From Tubiluchus corallicola (lineage: Eukaryota; Priapulida; Priapulimorpha; Priapulimorphida; Tubiluchidae), in assembly GCA_030141605.1 (NCBI GenBank), contig JAQGDQ010000079.1, forward strand, positions 496,001 to 560,000: a DNA stretch of 64,000 bases. The letters run 5' to 3'. A program made the position numbers and the translations under genes. A model generated the notes under the pieces. That model made no database searches, was not told where the DNA came from, and saw nothing but the letters and a program-made list of their open reading frames with translations. This document shows, in pieces, positions 36,232-47,100 of this stretch (the first letter of the stretch is position 1; the number at the start of each line of letters is the position of its first letter).

Positions 36232-36445
36232 TAATACCGAATTGCTTTTGAGAGCAAGAATTGGTGCTTTGGAAATTAAGGAAATCCACTATTTAGACAG
36301 ATGATAGCTGAACGTGATAGACTTTGTAAGTGTGGTTTGGATTTGGAGAATTTACAACATATTTTACTGTACTGTCCTTATTATAAAAATGAAAGAAATA
36401 TTATGTGGTTATATGGGAAGGAGTTTTATTTGAAAATCATGTGAG
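36232..36445 (+). mobile_element. Retroelement C-terminal remnant
   Basis: The plus strand reads LLLRARIGALEIKEIHYLDR, then after a frame change ERDRLCKCGLDLENLQHILL and YCPYYKNERNIMW. The R-x-RIGA ... C-x-CG ... H-x4-C pattern is the zinc-knuckle tail found after the reverse transcriptase or endonuclease of non-LTR retrotransposons. Stops and a frameshift show it is dead. Confidence 0.6.
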
Positions 36446-37589
36446 TTAGGTGTTATTTAGGATATTGAATTTGGAAAAAAAGCTTCTTACTGATTTAATG
36501 AAGAAACTTGTGAGACAGGAATTGCAAGCCTATTCTAAGTTTGTGCTTTTTTATTTTCAGTTGAGTAGCAGTTTTGACTGCTCACGTTGATACAAAAAGG
36601 TCCAGATACTGAAGTGAATAAAACTGCCGCACTAATTCCTAACCACACAATACGGTACTGTACTTGGTCCAGTTATAGCAGCAATGATTTATTCTTAAAA
36701 AGCAAGTTTTTCGAACATGCACTTATTCCTTTGTGGTAAACAGTGCTCTCACATACTCAAATAGTTATTATTACGCAATAAACGTAAATTTATGTGTAAG
36801 TGGCTTGAACTTGGTGCAAAGCAAAACTGGACAAAAGTTCATAAATGCTGGGATTTTCTCACTTAATACTTTTTAAAATTAAATTTATCTGCCTCACCAA
36901 ATTTAGTCCACTCACATATACAGTACCTTCATATTAATTAATGCATAACCAATGTTTGCAATCTTATTGCAATTAAACAAACTGTTACAAACACACGGTT
37001 AATTGAAATTTGCTATCAAACTTCGAAGTGCTACAGGAAATGTGAAGAAGTTAAAATGGTGAGCGAATGTGGTAAATTTTAGGCAGCCTATATACTGCAC
37101 CTTACTGTGGTATATCAGCTTGTGCGCCAGATAATCCCCAGCAGCCCGCATGTCTTTGTGACTCACCAAATTGAGCTATTGACTTCAGCTAATCATAAGA
37201 AGGATCATAACTTTTTTATGATTTGCTCTTGAACATGTTTTTGTTTGGCATTGATAGTGGTATATTTGGTTAAATCGTTATATTGACATATTTTATTATG
37301 GGCGTGATGTTGGACAACTGAACGCCTGATGTGATAAGTACAAAGGTTATGTAAGTATGTTCATAGAAATCACATGTATTTGTTTCACAGTCATTTAAAA
37401 GAATGACCACATTAGTGTAAATGTAACAGGAAGAACGGCTTAACTGGAATAAAAACAAAAGCCATAAAAGGATACATGGTTTAATTTTGAAAACTTTATT
37501 AAATGGTCTGGCAGGCGTTTTCATAGTTCAAACATAATTTTTATATAATACCGGATACATGTAGTTGCCTTGCCTTTAGTGCCTCATCA
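36446..37589. other. Intergenic region upstream of the LYPLAL1-like gene
   Basis: AT-rich with no recognisable gene. A TTGCCTTTAG just 11 bases before the LYPLAL1-like ATG could be the acceptor of a 5' UTR intron or trans-splice site. Confidence 0.4.
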
Positions 37590-38324
37590 ATGGCTTCATT
37601 GAGCTACTTACGTGTGTGCCGTATCCGTCAACTTAATCGGAAAGCTACCGGTTCTGTGATATTTCTGCATGGATCTGGAGACACTGGCGAGGGATTGAAG
37701 TATTGGGTAAATGAGCTTGTACATGACGATATGGACTTCGATTTTCCTCATATTCAAGTTTTGTTTCCGACAGCTCCTGAGCAACCTTATACGGCAGCTA
37801 TGGGACTTTCAAGAACAGTATGGTTTGACAGGGAACAGATAGCTTTAAATGCCACAGAAAAAGTCGATTCTGTTAATGTAATGATGGAGCAGTTATCAAA
37901 GTTAGTAAATGCTGAAATTTCCAACGGCATACCAGCGAAACGGATTGTCTTGGGGGGTTTTTCAATGGGTGGATCTATGGCAATGCATTTAGCATACAGA
38001 AGTTATAACAAAGTTGCTGGTGTTTTTGCTTTGTCAAGTTTCCTTAATGAAAATTCAGAAGTGTATAAAGTGATGAAATCAAACGATTATAATCCACCAC
38101 TGTTTATGTCACACGGAATGAATGATTCACTTGTAGAGTATAACTGGGGGCAGAGTACTTGTGCCCAAATACGAAAAGTTGGTGTGAAAACTGAATTTTA
38201 TAGCTACCCAGGTATGGGACACGAACTTAATGGAGAGAACTTAAAATTGCTAAAGAGTTGGATTTTAGAAAGAGTTCCAGAAATTCCAGATATGCTGGGA
38301 GCATACAGTAAGAATGATAGTTGA
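37590..38324 (+). CDS. LYPLAL1: LYPLAL1-like serine hydrolase (acyl-protein thioesterase family), intronless
   Basis: A single uninterrupted exon of 244 aa, full length for LYPLAL1 (human about 237 aa). Members of this alpha/beta hydrolase family are cytosolic esterases related to the acyl-protein thioesterases LYPLA1/2; LYPLAL1 prefers short acyl chains. Seen: oxyanion loop FLHGSGDTGEG (residues 26-35), nucleophile elbow GGFSMGGSMAMHLAYR with Ser125, Asp179 in GMNDSLV, His211 in GMGHELN, and VAGVFALSSFLN typical of LYPLAL1 rather than LYPLA1/2. No signal peptide or membrane segment. The start ATG is in TCAATGG context. Vertebrate LYPLAL1 has several introns, so the intronless state suggests a retrocopy or lineage-specific intron loss. 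The catalytic triad is intact, so the gene looks functional. Confidence 0.93.
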   Translation: MASLSYLRVCRIRQLNRKATGSVIFLHGSGDTGEGLKYWVNELVHDDMDFDFPHIQVLFPTAPEQPYTAAMGLSRTVWFDREQIALNATEKVDSVNVMMEQLSKLVNAEISNGIPAKRIVLGGFSMGGSMAMHLAYRSYNKVAGVFALSSFLNENSEVYKVMKSNDYNPPLFMSHGMNDSLVEYNWGQSTCAQIRKVGVKTEFYSYPGMGHELNGENLKLLKSWILERVPEIPDMLGAYSKNDS

Positions 38325-39000
38325 CATGGCTCCCAAACACCAGTTCATTTTATTTGTGATGTTAAGTGGTGCATAAAAGTCATGCATGTGCGTAACATAA
38401 TCACTTTTCGCAAATTATCTTTCTCACATTTTCAGTGAGTCGATAAAATTTAACGACCTTAATACACTACAAGGTATTTTCATCCCTAAGTTTTGTAGCT
38501 GACAGTTTTGCAAAAAATATGCCAGATAAATTTCAGTAACACAATAGAATGTGAGCTGATTGTATGTATTAGTAAGCTTTGTGCCATAAAAGTGTTGTCT
38601 GATAACATTTAATTGCAAAATAATTAACTTCAGTTTTGTAATTTCCTTATGTATAAAGGTGACATCTGTTTAAATAATTAAGTATCTCTTTTTCCTTCTT
38701 TGTTCTTTTATCTTCTCTTTTTCTCTCGTTCTGGTTTTTCATTCATGCTTTCATTTTTATGAATAATGTTTCGTAGCTCAAAAATACTTATTGTTACGAT
38801 AATTACTTCATTACACAGTTTATGTATGTTTACAAATTTTTGAATAAAAACAATAAAATAAGACAACCCGTGATATATAAAAAGAAAAACGCTATATATA
38901 TCAGAATAAATATTTGTTCATACTGTAAACAATTTGTTGCATACTGTAACTTAAAAAAGTCTCTAAAATGTATTTGATTGTTATATTGCCGAAGTCTAAA
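38325..39000. other. 3' flank of the LYPLAL1-like gene entering a duplicated segment
   Basis: AATAAA occurs at 38843 and 38852, about 520 bases after the stop. From about 38740 onward the sequence begins to resemble the segment about 2.0 kb further on (near 40760), the 3' flank of the ammonium transporter gene. Confidence 0.4.
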
Positions 39001-40088
39001 ATTCAACTGGTGCTCTACCAACTACAAACAGTTTATGTGATGTAGGACTGACAGGAGTTCTTTGTATACTGGCAGAGTCTCCATATCTGACCATGTTTGA
39101 CTATATCTAGACCTAAACGTGTAATACAATAATCATATCACGTTTTATTGGCAAACAGCCACAAATTTAATACAGTGTTAATAGATACCATCATTGATCC
39201 TTTTTGCAAAACTAAAGTAATAAAATGTGTGATTTATTTCCCATTTTATTTTAATGTATTTGTTTGACCCACTAATTTTCTCTGGTAATATGTAACTGAA
39301 ACTTCTATATTATCCTCATACCCTTTTTTCCGTGTCTTCTGACATCCTCAAAATTCCAAAAAAATGAAATGTTCCAAAAATTATGATGCAGACTCCACCA
39401 CTCTCCATGCTATTATAGCCAATTAAGTTATTTCCAAGTACATAGTTCCAACACCTAGAACAAGATTGCTGGTTCATTAAGTTTAACACAAAAGTTAATT
39501 ATAATATTATAATTAATTAATTAATATCATTAGTATTACAATAGTTAAGATTCGCTATGCACACTTCTTTTCGCATATGCACACTATGCCTCAAACTAAC
39601 ATTACGTAACACCCCGTAAAGAATACACAAATTTAATTGTTTACAAAGTAAGAGTCTTCGTACGGCAATTATAGTTACTCCTCCACCCCACCCCCCCATT
39701 AGATGCCAGCACAAGTTTGGGGTAAAATTAAAGATTTATCCTCTGGTCACTGTAGATCGCCTGAGAAGTGAATGCATATTTTTATTAATCTTATAGTACA
39801 TGTAGTTATGTGGGGTGGGAGTTACAGTTTTATTTTTCATATATTATAATACTTATCAGCATTGCTAACTCCAGAGGCATCTATTAATAGAAATGTAGAA
39901 TAGTTCATCCATTTAATACCATTTCAAAGAAAACGTGCAAAAATCTGACCGACATGCCAGTAGTTGCTGATGTGTTGCATCTGGTACTGAGGCCTATATC
40001 ATTAAGGTAAAACAATAAGTGATTACTCCGTCATGTCGAAATATGAGAGCAGCAATAACTCCTCACCGACCACCTCCACCATAAACTA
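39001..40088 (-). pseudogene. Partial ammonium transporter pseudogene (last three exons)
   Basis: A decayed copy of AMT exons 8-10 lying about 2 kb downstream of the intact ones. Exon 10 copy (39001-39112): GLDIVKHG, then a one-base frameshift, then PTSHKLFVVGRAPVEF and stop against PTADKLIIVGGAPVEF in the gene. Exon 9 copy (about 39317-39460): small indels and an in-frame stop, then GVCIIIFGTFHFFGILR. Exon 8 copy (about 40020-40088): VYGGGGR-stop-GVIAALIFR, with TGA replacing the Trp codon. Exons 1-7 have no copy. The order and spacing of introns are kept, so this arose by tandem DNA duplication, not retrotransposition. Confidence 0.88.
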
Positions 40089-40913
40089 CAACAAAGTGGT
40101 TGTGAAATCTTGAGTATATGTACGAGCACAATACTTTTGATGCCTTAATTACCTTTCAAGGCTTCTAAATCTAAGTTACATCGTCCACATCGCGCTGATT
40201 AATGAGAAGAACTTGAGACTACCCAAGTGGGTCGTGGGTATCATGTTTGAACGAACTCTGTTTTTGTTTATGGACTTTCTGAATTTGATTAAATTTCAAA
40301 AACTTCGTTAAATTTTCATGTGGCAAATCGCTTTAAGCAAATCGCAGTTAAATCTAAGTTGAATTGTCCATGTTAATTATACACAATAAAGTACATATTA
40401 AAAGAAACAAATCAGCTTACGTACAAGAAAAGGCATGAAGATAAATACTGGAAAGACCACTTAGTACGCCTAAAACAGCTGACGGCGTAAATTTTTTGTT
40501 GACTGACATTTATGTACACAAGAAATGCAGCTACTATATGTTACAGTATATGTCAAAGCCAAGTTTTAAAACAATACAAAAAAGATTTGCACTATTTTTA
40601 ATTCCTAAGTTATGAAGGTCGGTGAATGCTGTCTTATGAGCATCTCATTTTACTTTCTTATTCATTTGTCCTATTTTTTCTGCATGTATTTATTCTTCTT
40701 TGTGAGTAAATGCAGCAAGATAGTTTAGTCAGAACTACACTTCACAATAACTGAAAATGCGTTATTGTTAAAACAATTATCATCACCGTAACAATTACTA
40801 TATTACATTTTATGTGCGTTTACACGTCTTTGAAAAAAATGATTAAATAAGAAAACGTGATGTGTAAGAACACAAAGCACATTATTAGAATGATTCTTAT
40901 ACACCATGGCACT

Positions 40914-40919
40914 TTTATT
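40914..40919 (-). terminator. Polyadenylation signal of the ammonium transporter gene
   Basis: AATAAA on the minus strand, about 65 bases past the TAG stop codon at 40983-40985. Confidence 0.55.
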
Positions 40920-40982
40920 TATCTTCATATTTCTTAAAATATATTTGTAAATATGTGTCTGATTGTGCTATAATATTGAAAA

Positions 40983-41101
40983 CTAAAATTCAACTGGTGC
41001 ACCGCCAACAATGATTAGTTTGTCTGCTGTTGGACTGTCAGGAATTCTTCCTTCGTAATGATCAGGATAAGCAGGTTCCCCATGTTTGACTATATCCAGA
41101 C
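40983..41101 (-). CDS. AMT exon 10 (C-terminal tail)
   Basis: 119 nt. It encodes GLDIVKHGEPAYPDHYEGR, IPDSPTADKLIIVGG and APVEF then TAG. LDIxKHGEPAYP is the cytosolic post-TM11 segment used for trimer cross-talk in the family. Confidence 0.93.
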
Positions 41102-44100
41102 CTAAATTTGCAATATAAATTATAGTGTTATTATTATATACCACTAAATTTTGGAAAATATCCATAAATTTAATATAGCGGTTATAGGCATCCATTGTCG
41201 GTCAATTTTTGCAGAGCAAAAGCAATAAAAAGTATGATTTTTTATTTCCTTCTTATATATTGTAGCATGTTTATTTTTACATAATTTTTTTTAAGATTAA
41301 AATAAAATTTTTTATTGTCACTTTACCTTTTTCTTCCGTTTCTGTCGAGACCCTCAATATTCCTAAAAGATGAAATGTTCCAAAGATTAGGGTGCAGACT
41401 CCACCACTCCATGTTATTATCGATAGGGCACCTAGGACATTTATCTCAAGGCCCTGTAAAGGTGCACGAATTTAACTGTTTTTTGTTAGAAAATATTTTT
41501 TTTCAAATCGAGTAAAAATTGTGAGCATTGGTGAACTCCTAGTGAGTCCTGGACTAATATTTAAAATTTTCGTAGAGCATGCGTTCCTTTAATAAATAGC
41601 ATTTCATTTTTTCCGAAAAATTAGGGGTCGGCCTACTAGAGTCAATGGGTTTTAGATTCAGCGCGAGTGAACTAATCTCACAGTAGATGTATAACATTTT
41701 TATTTTTCATATTTGATGTTGCTATCATATTACTGAGTCGATCAGAATCCTTTTCCACCAAAGCCAGTCTACTAATAAAAATATAAAACGGCTTATCTGT
41801 TCAAAATAATGCTCTTTTAAAGAAATATTGTTGAAATCGAACATATACATGGTGAGGTGTTGTTGCATCTTTTTTAAAGAAAATTTGCTGAAATCTGACA
41901 TGATAGTACATGTACATGGTGAGCAGCGATACATAATATACTAAAATCTGTTACCTTAAAGGCAGATTTAGTAAAACTGTAAACGATTCCTTTATCAACT
42001 CGAAATATCGGAGCAGCGATAACTCCCCACAGACCACCTCCAGCATGAACTGCAACAAAGTGAAGATGAAATAATGTGCGTAAGTAAATTGTAATTGCAC
42101 ATAGCATAAAGTGTACACCTAAAACGTATCAACGTCAATAAGTTTCCCACATTTCAGTTTATGTTGCATTCGGAGCGTGCGACAGCATCACTAGCACCTA
42201 CCGTATTCAAAGCCCAAGTGAATACTGTTGTGTTGCATACGTGTATGTACAAGCCTTGAATATGAAATAGTAAAAAAAACATTACTGAGTACTGAGTATC
42301 TAGTCTTTTTTACAGAGTGAGGTTGCGTTATTTGTGAGAAATATGTTATTTTGAGATTTGCTCGTATCTCCATCAGTTTGACCTTCAAATTATACATAAA
42401 AATTACTTGAGCAAAATGGCTTGACCAAATTAAGTGATCCATTAATTACGCGTTACAAAAATATACTTACAATTTATTGGATAAGGCAACGCAACTTGTA
42501 AGGCCTAATTATCCTGAAGATATAGGAAAAATTAGCCGAAAAAAATCTTAATAAAAGTGAAAGCAAATTAAACCAACAAAATTTCAAATCAAGTCTTTAA
42601 TGTATCATACACATCTGTCTTTAAGAAAAAACCAAACCGCCAACAATATTCATTGTATTTTAATATACAATTAAGAACATTGAAATTACCATGCAACATA
42701 CGCGCAAAAAAGTACCTTGCTTATGTGTATCAAAACTTCTGTAGTTTGTTCAGAAGTTCCTCTATTCAACCGTTATATTTATGTAAAAATTAGTGCACAG
42801 GATTATACCATAAAATATGTAAATACCATACGATGAGGTGTACATAATCAATTTACAGATTTTTGTTGACTTTCAGATAAGCGTGCAATTCTGCAAACAT
42901 GTAGGTGCCACGCGAGTTTCTTAGTTTATAGAGAAAAACCAGACCCAATGTTAGAGTATATCTCAAAACAATCTACCTTATAAACTACTGAAAGACAACA
43001 TATTCTTTTAAAAATGACTTATGTGAAAGAATTATTACTGCAGACTGGTGGCAATTTCCCAGCTAATTCTTGGCTGTTACATGCATTTTACAGTTCACTA
43101 GTTAGATGGACAGTGGCGTCTGCATTTCAGAAATGCGTTACACAAATAACAGGTGCTGTGCTTGTCAGTTCAGAAGTGTTAAGTTGTGACGTAATACACA
43201 CGTTCGAGAACTCATGCTTGAGCACAGTGGTAAACTAAAAATTTGAATTTAAATTTAAAATTTGCCGAGTTTTTGCACACTGGATGTTGTACAGGTGCGT
43301 TGCACTTCAATTTTCGCTTTCGCAAACACGTGCAGCACGCTCATGGAATGTTTGTGTCATTAAAAATTGTGTTCACTTGTGACGTTATCACTAGTTGGGC
43401 TCGCCTGCTGTTGATTAAAGGATTCGTCCTGGAGAAAAGTAGTACACCGTTAATCTTCGTCAAAAGTATAATAAATTTTTACAAAAATTAGATAGACTAT
43501 TTTGTAGCATTTTTGCGTGAATATTAAGTAAGCTTCAGAAGTTTAAATTAATTTAAGCAACGTACCCTCACGGAAAGCCACGATGCGCTTACAATGTCAC
43601 CATCGAAGTTCCCAAGGCCCAGTTACGCCATAATTTTAAAACTATTGGCAGCTACCACCGCGCCCGAAAATTTCGATTCAGAGGTAGTATATTGGTGTTT
43701 ACAATAACGGCTTATTGTAGTGGATTATAGCTGAATATAAAAGCTGCACTTTCTCCATGTTACTGTGAATGCCCTGTCACATGGACGTCACCGCTGTTGT
43801 ACAAACAGTTATTTACTTGCCCTTAGTATGTATTTTTGCGTTTCAGCATTGATGACACAAATCTGTGCTAATGCTGTGTCTTTTTTGGACTGTCGGTACA
43901 GTTTGTTTGGATTAAACGGATTGAGTTGCTTAGACTTCATGGACTGCTACCGCACTGCAGGTGCCGCATACATGGTTAAAATCAGTACGTACACTTTAGA
44001 GCTTGTCTAGTGGATGATTTCATATATGGTGCATGAACCAGTTGACGGTGCATACCTGCAACAGCGTCCAGTGGATCATCAATATGCATGACGTAAAGAA

Positions 44101-47100
44101 CCAGTAGACTTGCTCCAATGTACACCAGACCAGATATGGTTCCAACAACGGCCGCAGCCCATGGATGGTATACATTACAACCAGCACATATAGACACCTG
44201 GAACAGCTACGTTGTCAAAAATTTGTTCCATTTCGCCTACATGTATATGTTACAGGCAATGTGTGAAACCAGGTATTATATAGCATGCCTAGGCATTTTA
44301 TAGAGTGCCGAAACAAAACAGGTAAAATGTCTAGCGTAGATATACGTGTCTATAGCGTAGACACTTCCTAAGCATAATATAAATCCAAAAGTCGGTTTAG
44401 GCAAAGTGTACAATTCGTAGATTCTAAATATACTTTTCTTAGGCATTTTATAGAATGCCGAAATAAATTTTAGTTAATATAAAAATAAAAATTCTATTAT
44501 TAACCTCTTCTTCCATTACAACAGTGTTCATAGTCATTTAAACTATGCACAACATGAAAATTGGATTTATGCAAGCTCTAAACCTTGCACATGAGAAGCT
44601 GTTGAGGAAAATTGGATTAATGAATCCGTGCGTAACGCTAAAACGTTTCTACGCACACAAACCAGTTTACAAAAAAAATTATTTTCGTAAAAACTTTTCT
44701 GAATCCGGCCGCAGTCTTAATTCTTGGCTGTAGAAAGTGATTCACCTGATTGAGAAGCATGTTAAAGATGGTGACCATTACTGGCAAAACAATTAACTTA
44801 CCCGCTAACTTGAACAGCTTGCTAGTTTAGTACATTGACTAAGTCATTTTACGCATTCTGTACAAATGAGAAGCGTACAAAGTATCAGAAAAGATCGATT
44901 CAACACATTATAAGTTCATTTTACAATTTGCCAAAGCCACTTTACGCATTTTACATAAATCCTAGTTGTTATTAACAAAACGTCTAGGAAAAATGTGAAA
45001 GAGTCGCAGCAAAAAGATTTATTTTCCACTTTTCCGGAAATGCATAGGTGTTATTTAAAATGCCTAAATTTTATACATTGTTTGTAATATATACACCTAG
45101 ATCAGCCAATTTTGTCAGTTTGTTTTATTTCGTCTTTGAATATATGACTTCACATTCTTTTGATGAACTAGAGTCATGTAGTCTTATAATGTAAACTAAT
45201 GACAGCTATTTAAGAATTCTGTGAAAAAATTGAAACTAGGGATTTTGAAAAGTTGACAAATTTAATGTCAGCGCGATGTTGACAAAGTTAGCTCTAATCA
45301 TCGAACTACAGTTAGGTCGACAAAAATTGCAGGTGTGTTCTACTAAGTAAAAGTTGTTAGAATTTCGCCGACGATTTCAGTGTGAAGTTGAATGAATTAT
45401 ATTTGGAAGAATGTTATTTGAGGGGAGTTGGCCAGCCCTAGTTGGCCAAGTACACAACACTCAAAGCAGCAGTAGCTTGCAAATGCTCATTCACAATCAC
45501 GATAAGGCGTACCTTCAAACTGCAGGCTGTTTACAAAGATAATTACATGTAGTTTAAAAAGTTTATGACTTTCCGAATTTAGCAAGGGTTAAATGCAGTT
45601 GGTAGATATTTCAACGATCTTGAAACGTTTAGAACACTCATATATGATGGAACGTGTTTTCCCTAACCGTTATAAAGATATTTAGTCGATGCGATTGCGC
45701 AATTCTGAGCTAGAGAACAAAAAAAAATAACTGAAAAAGGACAGAAAATGCTGATAATAGAGTCATTTTATAGTTAACCTAATAATATGCGCACATACTA
45801 TGCCAGTCAGAGACGCATTTAGTGTAACTAGAAAACTCCATTGGCGACTTCCAGCATATTTATTTAAATATAGTGCTGTGAAAGCAGCGAAAGTTGCTCC
45901 CATTACTGTGTTGATCTAAAATGAAAAAGTAGTTTAGATTTTTTAGATTTATTTATTTGTCCATTAGCACAATATAATAATAATAATAATACAAAATATT
46001 ACAATTACAGAATTGGTAATGTGTTGCAGTGATATGAGTGTAACAGGAGAAATTGACTTCTGAGCTACGTTCAACATGGATATGCCTACATTATGACAGT
46101 CAATAAACGCTGGTAAATGAAGTAAAGCGACTGGACAAATGGAAGCAAGATGATGATAATGACGATGTTGATGATGACTACAACGATGATGATATTAATG
46201 CTGATGGCAATGGCGGTGATAATGACAATGATAATGAATTGGTTCAAATGACAATGATGCGCCAACATAGATTATTTAAAACAACTGAATAATTTTCGCT
46301 GTGTTGTGAAGATTAGAATTAAAATAATGAACAATATAAAATAAAGATATGTATTTTTGGTCGTACATACTTGTTAATTAGGCAGGTAAGACTCAAGTAT
46401 TGATTTTTTCAACTTACGTTTGAATATATATGTATTCTGATTTAGCACTTTTTATTTCTAATCAAAGCTTAGGCTTATTACATAGTAGCGGCCCAGTGAA
46501 TGTTAAATGATGTGTGGCTTTGTTTGTTCTGTATTACTGTACTTTAAATTCATTTGACCTAATATTATGAACCTTAATATTTAATTTTTGAACTGAATTA
46601 TTAGAATAGATTTGCGTGTAAATTATTAACTGTTTTGTACATATTACCTAGGTTATAATTAACTAAATTATCAAGTGATAATGTTTTACATTCTTCAAAA
46701 TGAGTGTTATCTATATGTGCTCTTCCTTTTTGTTTATAAAGAATGTGTAAAAGTAGTGCCGTCAGATAAGATAATTTTGAAATATATGTTTTTCCCCAGA
46801 AAATCATCAATGAAACAGTAATTAAGAGAAGGAAGAATTAAGCTGCTATGTAACGTAATGACGTGTGACTTTAAAATACTTTGTCGGATACAAGTAATGG
46901 TTCCTATGTTTTTTTAATATTTTTTTACTAATGTGTTTAATATGAAAGTCCAGTCTAAATGCTCTTGTAAATTCCCAAGAATTTAGTTTCTTTTACTATT
47001 TCGATGTTAACACTAGCAATAATAAAATTTAGATTTTGTGGAATATTTTGTATTTTTAGGTATAAAATTTATGCATTTAGTTGTACTGACATTTAAGGAT

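Noticed and set aside
39001-40088. Reading the AMT copy as a second working transporter
   Set aside because: It lacks exons 1-7 and carries a stop in place of a conserved Trp, indels and a frameshift.
43014-44010. Three plus-strand frames (74-82 codons) in AMT intron 7
   Set aside because: The first two overlap the dispersed repeat whose second copy does not keep the frames open; the third lacks any recognised motif.
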